Positions 1-6,067 of a stretch of 15,892 bases of DNA are shown in pieces. The translations under genes were made by a program, and so were the position numbers. Source of the stretch: an uncultured Collinsella sp. (lineage in GTDB: Bacteria; Actinomycetota; Coriobacteriia; Coriobacteriales; Coriobacteriaceae); contig CABSMN010000005.1 of NCBI GenBank assembly GCA_902478765.1, forward strand, positions 1-15,892, written 5' to 3'. How positions within the stretch are numbered: position 1 is the stretch's first letter; each line of letters begins with the position of its first letter. The notes beneath the pieces were generated by a model. That model worked only from the letters and a program-made list of their open reading frames with translations. It had not been told where the DNA came from and made no database searches.

Positions 1-14
1 AGCTGGTACGGCGC

Positions 15-149
15 GGTCCCCGGACGGAGGGGCCGGATATAAGGTTTCCTGCTCTGCAGTCCTGCGCAAGACGAAGGCCACATTAAGTGGCCTTCTTTGC
101 GTGCGGAACTCGCGATAAACCTTATATCCGGCCCCTCCGTCCGGGGACC
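15..149 (+). repeat. Long palindromic element, copy 1
   Basis: A perfect 33-bp inverted repeat (15-47 with 117-149) encloses a 69-nt core (48-116). The core starts CCTGCTCTGCAGTCCTGCG, ends GTGCGGAACTCGCGAT and contains its own hairpin, GAAGGCCAC / GTGGCCTTC (73-81 with 87-95) with loop ATTAA. The core recurs almost unchanged in two other copies (293-445, 5089-5221), while the arm sequences differ. Each arm holds a smaller CCCC-N7-GGGG hairpin. I do not recognise the family. It could be a non-autonomous mobile element, a structured RNA or a bidirectional terminator. The contig begins 14 bases upstream, consistent with assembly stopping at a repeat. Confidence 0.9.
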
Positions 150-292
150 TTTCTGTGTCGATATAGCTTCTGAGCTGGTTTGGCGTCGACAACGTCCAGC
201 AAGGTTAACAAGCCAGCGTCGAATTTCCAGCGTTCTTTAGCTGAAAGAAAAAGTTGGTGTGCGGAGCTTTGCTCCGCACATTTGGGATGGGA
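150..292. other. Spacer between palindromic copies 1 and 2
   Basis: No convincing gene is present. The only clear structure is a perfect 9-bp hairpin with a 3-nt loop, GTGCGGAGC-TTT-GCTCCGCAC, at 259-279. It has no T-run after it, so it is not an obvious intrinsic terminator. Confidence 0.5.
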
Positions 293-445
293 GCCCCTGA
301 GAGCCGCGGGAGCCGGGCGGCGCATATGAACTTTATCGCGAGTTCCGCACGCAAAGGAAAGCACTTAATGTGCTTTCCGTCTTGCGCAGGACTGTAGAGC
401 AGGAAAGTTCATATGCGCCGCCCGGCTCCCGCGGCTCTCAGGGGC
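293..445 (-). repeat. Long palindromic element, copy 2 (inverted)
   Basis: A perfect 42-bp inverted repeat (293-334 with 404-445) encloses a 69-nt core (335-403) which, on the minus strand, matches the core of copy 1. The inner hairpin here is GGAAAGCAC / GTGCTTTCC with the same ATTAA loop, so both sides have changed together relative to copy 1. The arms share no long identity with those of copies 1 or 3, apart from an A/T-richer end and three T/A bases next to the core. It lies 143 nt from copy 1 in the opposite orientation. Confidence 0.9.
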
Positions 446-542
446 ATCTCTCATGCAAAAACTGTCGTGGGGTAAAGTCCGAGGCCAATGGCGTTTTATA
501 ACGAGAAATCCAAAAAAGTTGAAAATTCATTACAAATTTGCG

Positions 543-571
543 TTGACTTTAGGTAACTAAAGTTTCATACT
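543..571 (+). promoter_or_regulatory. Predicted sigma-70-type promoter of cstA
   Basis: TTGACT (543-548) and CATACT (566-571) are separated by 17 bp, with an A/T-rich stretch just upstream that could act as an UP element. Transcription would start near 578, giving a 5' leader of about 235 nt before cstA. This is inferred from consensus similarity only. Confidence 0.6.
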
Positions 572-642
572 CCTTTTCAACCACTGGGGGATGTGAACAC
601 GCACGGATCGTTCGCATCATGATTGAAGAGGATTTCTTAGAC

Positions 643-687
643 ATGTTCACGCATCAGCTAAACATTATCAGCGTAGTAATTATCTGA
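643..687 (+). CDS. Candidate leader peptide rich in Ile/Val (MFTHQLNIISVVII)
   Basis: A 14-codon reading frame, ATG to TGA, lies in the cstA leader between the predicted promoter and the intrinsic terminator. Seven of the 14 residues are Leu, Ile or Val, and the last four codons are Val-Val-Ile-Ile. A purine-rich GAAGAGGA stretch (625-632) lies 10 nt upstream and could serve as a slightly distant ribosome binding site. Known attenuation leaders of branched-chain amino acid operons (ilvL, ivbL) have such runs directly before a terminator. That this one controls cstA is inference. Chance cannot be excluded for so short a frame, and it was found by reading, not by gene prediction. Confidence 0.45.
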   Translation: MFTHQLNIISVVII

Positions 688-735
688 TGCGGGTTAGCAC
701 ATACAGCTAGCCCGTACGATAACGGGCGGCTGATG

Positions 736-778
736 AAGATGAGGGCCGTCGAGCGCAACCGACGGCCCTCATTTTTTA
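736..778 (+). terminator. Intrinsic terminator inside the cstA leader
   Basis: GAGGGCCGTCG (741-751) pairs perfectly with CGACGGCCCTC (760-770) around an 8-nt loop, followed by ATTTTTT. A-T pairs can extend the stem by a few more base pairs. It ends about 35 nt before the cstA start codon, downstream of the predicted promoter, so it can control read-through into cstA. Confidence 0.8.
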
Positions 779-812
779 TGTCTAGGAAGTTCTTTTTAGA
801 GGAGGAAATGTA

Positions 813-2702
813 ATGAACGGAGTTTTGCTCATGGTTGTGGCCGCGGCGGTGCTCGCCTGCGGCTATCTGGGCTACGGCCGCTGGCTGGCCAACAAGTGGG
901 GCGTTGACAAAGAGGCCCTCACGCCGGCCAAGCGCATGAAGGACGGCAACAGCTTCTCGCCCGTCTCCGCCTTCACCGCGTTTTCGCACCAGTTCAGCTC
1001 GATCTGCGGTGCTGGTCCTGTCACGGGTACGATCGTCGCCATGGCCTTTGGCTGGCTGCCCGTCGTGCTCTGGGTCCTCGTCGGCGGCATCTTCTTTGGC
1101 GCCGTCCACGACTTTGGTGCCCTGTACGCTTCGATGAAGAACAACGGCAAGTCACTCGCTCAGCTCATCGAGAAGTATATCGGCAAGACCGGCCGTCGCC
1201 TGTTCCTGCTGTTCTGCTGGCTGTTCTGCATCATCGTCATCGCCGCCTTCACCGACATGGTCTGCAAGACGTTCATGTTCACCCCGGCCGTTGACGCTTC
1301 TGGTGCTGCTGCCGGTGCCATCGACTTCACCAAGTCCTATGCCGCCGGCTGCGCTGGTACCATCTCCATCCTGTTCACCTTCGTCGCTATCGCCTTTGGT
1401 TGGGCCCAGAAGAAGTTCAACCTCACCGGCGCTGCCGAGTTCGTCACCGGCGTGGTCCTCATGGTTCTCATGTTCGCCGTCGGTATGCAGTTCCCGGTCT
1501 ACTTGGATAAGTTCCAGTGGTTCGCCGTCGTCATGGTCTACCTGGTCTTTGCTGGTGCCATGCCCATCCAGATGCTCAAGACCCCGCGTGACTACCTCAC
1601 TTCCATCATGATGATCGTCATGATCGTCTGCGCTGTTCTCGGCATCGTCGTCCTGGGCGTCAACGGTCAGGCCACTATCACCGCTCCGGTCTTCACCGGC
1701 TTCTCCACTGCCTCCGGCATGATGTTCCCGGTCCTGTTCGTCTCCGTCGCTTGCGGTGCTCTCTCCGGTTTCCACAGCCTCGTATCTTCGGGCACCTCTT
1801 CTAAGCAGGTCGAGAAGGAGCAGGACGCCGTCAAGGTCGGTTACGGCGCCATGATCGTCGAGTCCTTCGTCGGCATCCTTGCCATCATCGTCGCCGGCAT
1901 CATGTTCTCCGATATGAACACCGCCGGTACTGGCGCTCTCAACGCCGGTGTCGCTTCCACCCCGTTCCAGATCTTCGCCGCCGGCATCTCCCGCGGTATG
2001 CAGGCCTTCGGTGTTGACGGCACGCTCGCTACCGTCTTTATGACCATGAACGTCTCCGCTCTGGCCCTGACCTCGCTCGACGCCGTCGCCCGCATCGCCC
2101 GCACTTCGTTCTCCGAGTTCTTTGCCCAGACCAACGACGCCCTGGCCATCGAGTCCAAGGCCGGCTACATGAAGGTCCTCGGCAACCCCTGGTTCGCCAC
2201 GGTCGTCACCCTGCTTCCCGGTCTCGCCCTCGCTTTTGGTGGCTATGCCAACATCTGGCCGCTCTTTGGTGCTTCCAACCAGCTGCTCGGCGGCATGACC
2301 ATGATCACCCTCGCCGTGTTCTGCAAGTGCACCGGCCGCAAGGGCTGGATGCTCTACGTGCCCGTCGTCTTCCTGCTCTGCTGCACCTTCACCTCGCTGG
2401 TCCAGAGCGCCATGGGCTGCATGGCCGCTGTCCAGGCTTACGGCTTCTTCGGCACCATCCCGGCTACCGCCACCACGGCCGCCGTCTCCGTCGCCGCCAC
2501 CAAGGGCCTGCAGCTTGTCTTCGCCGTCCTGCTGATGGTCCTGGGCCTCATCGTCGCCGTCAACTGCCTCAAGGAGCTCTTCGGCAAGGAGGCCGGTTCC
2601 ATGCCCGACGAGGAGCCCGAGTGGTCCGAGATGGGCAAGGCCGAGTACGGCCGCGCCGCTGCCGCCGAGGCTCCTGCCGACGCCGAGGCCGCCAAGGCTT
2701 AG
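813..2702 (+). CDS. cstA: CstA-family transporter (carbon starvation protein)
   Basis: A 629-residue polytopic membrane protein of the CstA family, whose E. coli members CstA and BtsT import pyruvate and have been linked to peptide uptake. The N-terminal CstA core includes the typical stretches HDFGALYASMKNNGKSLAQL and GALSGFHSLVSSGTSSKQ, and the C-terminal part has the further membrane segments of the family. The cytoplasmic tail (from about residue 595) is acidic and Ala/Glu-rich and probably disordered. It is shorter than the E. coli paralogues (about 700 residues). The start is supported by AGGAGG at 800-805, 7 nt before the ATG. The codon choice is strongly biased, suggesting high expression. 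It is monocistronic, with its own leader attenuator and terminator. The substrate in this organism cannot be read from sequence. Confidence 0.93.
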   Translation: MNGVLLMVVAAAVLACGYLGYGRWLANKWGVDKEALTPAKRMKDGNSFSPVSAFTAFSHQFSSICGAGPVTGTIVAMAFGWLPVVLWVLVGGIFFGAVHDFGALYASMKNNGKSLAQLIEKYIGKTGRRLFLLFCWLFCIIVIAAFTDMVCKTFMFTPAVDASGAAAGAIDFTKSYAAGCAGTISILFTFVAIAFGWAQKKFNLTGAAEFVTGVVLMVLMFAVGMQFPVYLDKFQWFAVVMVYLVFAGAMPIQMLKTPRDYLTSIMMIVMIVCAVLGIVVLGVNGQATITAPVFTGFSTASGMMFPVLFVSVACGALSGFHSLVSSGTSSKQVEKEQDAVKVGYGAMIVESFVGILAIIVAGIMFSDMNTAGTGALNAGVASTPFQIFAAGISRGMQAFGVDGTLATVFMTMNVSALALTSLDAVARIARTSFSEFFAQTNDALAIESKAGYMKVLGNPWFATVVTLLPGLALAFGGYANIWPLFGASNQLLGGMTMITLAVFCKCTGRKGWMLYVPVVFLLCCTFTSLVQSAMGCMAAVQAYGFFGTIPATATTAAVSVAATKGLQLVFAVLLMVLGLIVAVNCLKELFGKEAGSMPDEEPEWSEMGKAEYGRAAAAEAPADAEAAKA

Positions 2703-2741
2703 TCGACCTGACGAGTTGAACGCCACATCTATATGACTCGG

Positions 2742-2780
2742 AAAGACCGGGTCCGCGACTTCGCGGGCTCGGTCTTTTTT
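2742..2780 (+). terminator. Intrinsic terminator of cstA
   Basis: The inverted repeat AAAGACCGGGTCCGCGA / TCGCGGGCTCGGTCTTT (2742-2758 with 2761-2777) has one or two internal mismatches and is followed by a run of Ts. It lies about 40 nt after the cstA stop codon. Confidence 0.85.
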
Positions 2781-2885
2781 CATGCGAAAGCGGGTGACGC
2801 TCGAGTGTTCTCGCAGATGTTTTGCGTGAATAAGGGCGCGCGTTGTACCATATAAACGTATATGTGTACATATGAAAGGGGCCCC

Positions 2886-5078
2886 GTGGCCAAGACGGTA
2901 TATTCCGATAATCAAAACAATGTCGATGCTTTGGCTGAGCGCCTGAGCAGCCAGACGTCGCTTTCTGCCGAGCGCGCCAAGCTGGTTGCCTACGACCTGC
3001 TCTGCCGCAAGGCGCTCAAGATCAAGTCGAGCGCGCTGGCGCAGATTTTCCGTTCCGTCGATAAGGAATGCAACACCAAGGTGATGCGCGACGAACTCAT
3101 CGCGGCAAAGATCGTTACCAAGATCGAGGGCAGCGGCATTAACGGGCGCCCGGCGTTCTATACCATCAATGCCGAGATCCGCGATGCCCAGGAGCAGCCT
3201 GCCGAGTCCGTCGAAGATTTTGTCGTCGAGGATTTCGCTGACGTGCCTGCTGTGGAAGAAGTTGCTCCGCGTGAGCATGTCGATACCGATGAGTTGCTCG
3301 ATGAGAACGTCGTGCGTGCCTTTACGGCCAAGGCAGGGCGCGGCGGTTTTGGCGGGGGTGGCAAGCGCGATGCGCAGCGTCGCGCCCAGCAGGAGCGCTT
3401 CCGTCGCGCCGTTGCTCGAAAGGGTGAGACGGATGCCGAGGCTGTTGAGAACGAGGTTGCTGCCGAGTCGCAGAGGCCCGCGAAGGAGCAAAAGCCCGTG
3501 GAGGCCCAGGAGCCCCAGCGTCGCCGTGGTGCCCACTTTAAGGCTGCGCAGCAGGATGTCGCGCATGAGGTTGAAGAGCTTTCCGAGGCCGCAGACGATG
3601 TTGAGGAGTCTGCCAAGAAGGCCCCGGGCTCATGTCGTCCCGGACGTGGTTTTGCGAGGCGCGCGTATCCCGTAAGGCGTCAGGAGAAGGGCGAGCCGGC
3701 TCCGACCGCTCAGGCCGAGAAGGCCGAACAAACCGAGAAAACCGTTGAGCCGGCGGCTCGCGAGCAGCAACCTTCCGAGTCGCAGCCTGCGGCTGACACT
3801 GAGGTCAAAGCTCAACAGACCGCTGATAAGCAGGCGGGGGAGAGCGCCTCAGGCAAGCCCCGCCGTCGTCGTCACCGCGGCGGTCGTGGCTCAAATGCCG
3901 AGGCCGCGGCCGAGAAGACAGCGACACAAAACGGAGATGAGAAGGCCGAGACTCCGGTGGATCAGGTCAAGCGCCAGCCGGCGAAGGAGGCCAAGTCCGA
4001 TCGTCCGCAAAAGCGCTCGTCTGCGCCCAAGCAGGAACGTAATACCCGGGCAGATTCCAAGCGTAAGCCTCATGCACAGGCTGAGCCTGCCGCGGCTGAT
4101 AGTGCTACCCAGCAGCCCGAGTCGGCCGTCCACGGCGAGGTATCGGCGTTTGCCCTTGCCCGCGTTTTGGGCAGGCAGCTGCTCAAAGTTGTCCCTACGC
4201 CTACGGCGCTCTCTAAGATCAAGGAGCAGCAGACTCAAATTGTTAAGGTCGAGGGCAAGGACGGCAAAAAGGCGCCGCAGCGCACTCAGCACAACGAGAT
4301 GTCCAACCGCAAGATTGCCGAGGAAATCGCAATCATCCAGGCTTGGATCGAGCAAAACCGAGGTGCCGATACGCCGGTTGCCTCGCGCCGCCAGCGTGCC
4401 TACCAGATTTTTAACGACGAGAAGGCTTTTGACGGCAAGCACGGTGAGCGCCTGATAAGGCGCATGACCGAAAAGGGCATCAGCATGCAGGCGATCAAGG
4501 TCGCCCCCAACCGCCCCGTGCACTTTACGGGTTTCTTTACGCTGGGCGCCGATAAGCCGTTCATTATGGTCGAGAACCTGGACACCTACGACGAGATCGT
4601 CAGGCTGCTGCGTGGCCGCAAGCACGCCAAGCTCTTTGGCATCAAGGTGGGCGGCGTGATTTTTGGCGGCGGATGCAAGGCGAGCGTCTCGCATGCCCTG
4701 GACGATTATCTGGCCGAGATCGGCTATCGCTTTAACTACGTCTACTACGTGGGCGATATCGACCGCGAGGGCGCGCGCATCGTCGAGCAGGCTCGCAATG
4801 CCAATGTGGTTGAGATTCGCCTGCATGCCGGCATGTACCGCGCCATGCTCGCCGAGCATAAGCGTCGCGTGAAGGCCGGCGGCGAGTGCGAGCCCGCGGC
4901 TGCCAACCAGGGCGTGCCGCAGAACTTGGCGGCGACGATCAAGGATCTGCCCATGGTCACGCGCGTGCAGTTCCGCAATGTGCTGCGCGAGGGCGGGCGC
5001 ATTCCGCAGGAGATTCTGATGACCGCCGACTATCGGGATGGCGACTCGGGAAGCTTCGACCGCATGCTTAACAACTAA
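2886..5078 (+). CDS. Orphan JetD-like TOPRIM protein with long disordered linker
   Basis: I choose the GTG at 2886 (730 residues), because AAAGGGG at 2875-2881 is well placed for it; an upstream in-frame ATG at 2862 would add 8 residues. Residues 1-85 look like a winged-helix domain. Residues about 95-415 are low complexity, rich in Ala, Glu, Lys, Arg and Gln, with an RRRRHRGGRG patch near 325. The conserved C-terminal part (about 414-730) contains RRQRAYQIFNDEKAF, then FIMVENLDTYDEI with Glu563, then VYYVGDIDREG with Asp624 and Asp626. The Glu plus DxD pattern is the metal-binding set of TOPRIM nucleases and topoisomerases. The order matches the DUF2220 domain of Wadjet subunit JetD. No JetA, B or C gene is in the window. 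The function (nuclease, DNA processing, defence) is inferred, and I assign no gene name. Confidence 0.8.
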   Translation: MAKTVYSDNQNNVDALAERLSSQTSLSAERAKLVAYDLLCRKALKIKSSALAQIFRSVDKECNTKVMRDELIAAKIVTKIEGSGINGRPAFYTINAEIRDAQEQPAESVEDFVVEDFADVPAVEEVAPREHVDTDELLDENVVRAFTAKAGRGGFGGGGKRDAQRRAQQERFRRAVARKGETDAEAVENEVAAESQRPAKEQKPVEAQEPQRRRGAHFKAAQQDVAHEVEELSEAADDVEESAKKAPGSCRPGRGFARRAYPVRRQEKGEPAPTAQAEKAEQTEKTVEPAAREQQPSESQPAADTEVKAQQTADKQAGESASGKPRRRRHRGGRGSNAEAAAEKTATQNGDEKAETPVDQVKRQPAKEAKSDRPQKRSSAPKQERNTRADSKRKPHAQAEPAAADSATQQPESAVHGEVSAFALARVLGRQLLKVVPTPTALSKIKEQQTQIVKVEGKDGKKAPQRTQHNEMSNRKIAEEIAIIQAWIEQNRGADTPVASRRQRAYQIFNDEKAFDGKHGERLIRRMTEKGISMQAIKVAPNRPVHFTGFFTLGADKPFIMVENLDTYDEIVRLLRGRKHAKLFGIKVGGVIFGGGCKASVSHALDDYLAEIGYRFNYVYYVGDIDREGARIVEQARNANVVEIRLHAGMYRAMLAEHKRRVKAGGECEPAAANQGVPQNLAATIKDLPMVTRVQFRNVLREGGRIPQEILMTADYRDGDSGSFDRMLNN

Positions 5079-5088
5079 ATTCCGCCGG

Positions 5089-5221
5089 CCCCGGGAGAGC
5101 GGGGACACCGGCTTAGGTTTCCTGCTCTACAGTCCTGCTCACGACGGAGGCCACATTAAGTGGCCTCCTGTTCGTGCGGAACTCGCGATAAACCTAAGCC
5201 GGTGCCCCCGCTCTCCCGGGG
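5089..5221 (+). repeat. Long palindromic element, copy 3
   Basis: 32-nt arms (5089-5120 with 5190-5221; one mismatch, A5105 against C5205) enclose a 69-nt core (5121-5189) nearly identical to those of copies 1 and 2. The inner hairpin is GGAGGCCAC / GTGGCCTCC with the ATTAA loop, again changed on both sides together. The arms contain a nested CCCC-N8-GGGG hairpin. The element starts 10 nt after the stop codon of the TOPRIM gene and could act as its terminator or mRNA 3' end, although no clear T-run follows. Confidence 0.9.
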
Positions 5222-5255
5222 GCTGTCGTGGCTTGGCCGTTGCACGCGGCTCGCT

Positions 5256-5288
5256 TTTCGGAACGGGGCTGACGGACACGTTCCGAAA
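5256..5288. repeat. Small inverted repeat
   Basis: TTTCGGAACG (5256-5265) and CGTTCCGAAA (5279-5288) form a perfect 10-bp stem around a 13-nt loop. There is no T-run downstream. Function unknown. Confidence 0.55.
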
Positions 5289-5326
5289 TCTACCACCGTC
5301 GCTGTACAGGGTGTCTATAAAGAGCC

Positions 5327-5556
5327 GTGGCCAAAAAACGACAAATATGAGTACTGATACTCTTTTAATAGCAGTAATTTTGACCACATTTAAGGTGATT
5401 TGACGTGTCGATCGAGCAGATAAGCTGCCGTATCTCCTCAAGTGTTCATTAAAGGAAGACCTTGATGCGAATAAAGCTCATTAAGATCTTCTTTTATTAA
5501 CGAAAATAATGTAGCTACAACGGTAACAGTACTCATATTTGCCGTTTTTTGGCCAC
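5327..5556. repeat. MITE-like element with 30-bp terminal inverted repeats
   Basis: The 30-nt arms 5327-5356 (starting GTGGCCAAAAAACGACAAAT) and 5527-5556 are inverted copies with one mismatch (A5341 against C5542). They enclose about 170 nt of A/T-rich sequence that contrasts with the GC-rich surroundings. No open frame inside looks coding, and I see no obvious target-site duplication at the edges. It may be a non-autonomous mobile element or a long-range RNA hairpin. Confidence 0.7.
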
Positions 5557-5589
5557 AGTCCTTCGGAGGGTCCTCGAAAATAGTCCCGA

Positions 5590-5648
5590 GCCGGCACTTG
5601 GGGACGTTCCTATAATGCCGGCACTTAGGAGCGTCCCCAAGTGCCGGC
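5590..5648. repeat. REP-like palindrome
   Basis: The 23-nt arms 5590-5612 and 5626-5648 pair along their full length, with one G-T wobble (5607 with 5631). They begin GCCGGCACTTGGGGACG and end CGTCCCCAAGTGCCGGC. The 13-nt loop contains another GCCGGCACT. It has the form of bacterial REP palindromes, in which the arms carry a short GC-rich signature. No REP-associated transposase gene is in the window. Confidence 0.65.
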
Positions 5649-5649
5649 A

Positions 5650-5903
5650 CCGCGTCTGCCTGCGGCGGCCGCGCCCCGCTGCGTCGCTCCGCATCCTTGC
5701 GGGTTCGGATTCCTCCGCTTGGCGGCGTTGGCTCGATTTGCTTGACGTGAGGGGCTCTTGGCTGGTGTGGGACGGAGGGATTCCGCGTCTGCCTGGTCGG
5801 CGGCCGCGCCCCGCTGCGTCGCTTCGCTCCTTGCGTGCTGCGCTGGAAAACGCTTCGCGTTTCCTCAGCTCCGCACCCTTGCGGGTTCGAATTCCTCCGC
5901 TTG
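5650..5903. repeat. Imperfect direct repeat pair beside tRNA-Gln
   Basis: Segments 5650-5721 and 5783-5903 share CCGCGTCTGCCTG, then GCGGCCGCGCCCCGCTGCGT, and later CTTGCGGGTTCG and ATTCCTCCGCTTG. The second copy carries about 46 extra bases, including a small hairpin around CGCTTCGCG. The motif GGGTTCGAATTCC resembles a tRNA T-arm. Between them, 5768-5783 repeats 16 bases of the 3' end of the adjacent tRNA-Gln gene. No gene is supported here. Confidence 0.6.
5768..5783 (-). repeat. 16-bp duplicate of the tRNA-Gln 3' end
   Basis: TGGGACGGAGGGATTC occurs here and again at 5959-5974, where it is the 3' acceptor strand and T-arm of tRNA-Gln. The copies are in the same orientation, 191 bp apart. 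This can be an att-like scar of an integrated element or a fragment of a lost tandem tRNA gene. Confidence 0.6.
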
Positions 5904-5908
5904 CCCAC

Positions 5909-5945
5909 AAGAAAGCGCCCTGGGCCGTTATGGGCTTAGGGCGCT
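5909..5945 (-). terminator. Probable terminator of the tRNA-Gln transcript
   Basis: On the minus strand AGCGCCCT (5945-5938) pairs with AGGGCGCT (5921-5914) and is followed by TTTCTT. It lies 10 nt beyond the tRNA 3' CCA. Confidence 0.65.
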
Positions 5946-5954
5946 CAGTTTTAA

Positions 5955-6029
5955 TGGCTGGGACGGAGGGATTCGAACCCCCAACAGCCGGCACCAAAAA
6001 CCGGAGTTCTACCGTTGAACTACGTCCCA
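5955..6029 (-). tRNA. tRNA-Gln (anticodon UUG)
   Basis: The minus strand folds into a full cloverleaf: acceptor TGGGACG / CGTCCCA, D-stem GTTC / GAAC, anticodon stem CCGGT / GCCGG with loop TTTTGGT (anticodon TTG at 5997-5995), and a T-arm with loop TTCGAAT. The discriminator is G and CCA is encoded. The U1 start and UUG anticodon fit glutamine. It lies 38 nt downstream of a gene on the same strand, from whose transcript it could be processed. No separate promoter is obvious. Confidence 0.95.
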
Positions 6030-6067
6030 ATGTGTGGTGTTGCCCAAAAGCAACTCGTCTAGTTTAC

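Larger units (their letters stand above)
578..812 (+). promoter_or_regulatory. Structured 5' leader of cstA, probable attenuator
   Basis: Several pairings are visible. GTGAACA (593-599) pairs with TGTTCAC (644-650). CGCATCAG (650-657) pairs with CTGATGCG (684-691) and could instead pair with a second CTGATG at 730-735. Hairpin A, GGGTTAGC / GCTAGCCC (691-698 with 706-713), overlaps hairpin B, GCCCGT / ACGGGC (710-715 with 722-727), so they exclude each other. An intrinsic terminator follows, then an AGGAGG ribosome binding site at 800-805. Alternative hairpins ahead of a terminator, together with the Ile/Val leader peptide, suggest attenuation. I could not match it to a known riboswitch class. 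Confidence 0.5.

Noticed and set aside
122..364. 80-codon minus-strand frame between the palindromes
   Set aside because: Made largely of palindrome sequence, no ribosome binding site, no similarity recognised.
15..445. CRISPR array or integron attC sites
   Set aside because: Only two inverted units with no regular spacers, and no GTTRRRY / RYYYAAC core sites of attC. The symmetry is palindromic within each unit.
591..596. ATG-TGA start-stop after GGGGG in the cstA leader
   Set aside because: A one-codon frame occurs easily by chance; mentioned only because minimal frames can stall ribosomes.
578..740. Known riboswitch (glycine, THF, ZTP, T-box) in the cstA leader
   Set aside because: I looked for their conserved cores, including the T-box sequence, and found none.
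1152..3566. 804-codon open frame on the minus strand
   Set aside because: Antisense to cstA and the TOPRIM gene, with Gly/Asp/His-rich composition typical of shadows of GC-rich genes; no recognisable domain.
3700..3900. RNase E-like identity for the TOPRIM gene product
   Set aside because: The Arg/Glu/Ala-rich linker resembles RNase E scaffolds, but there is no S1 or RNase E catalytic domain; the C-terminal TOPRIM pattern decides.
3891..5108. 405-codon minus-strand frame
   Set aside because: Antisense to the TOPRIM gene and extends into the palindrome; no domain recognised.
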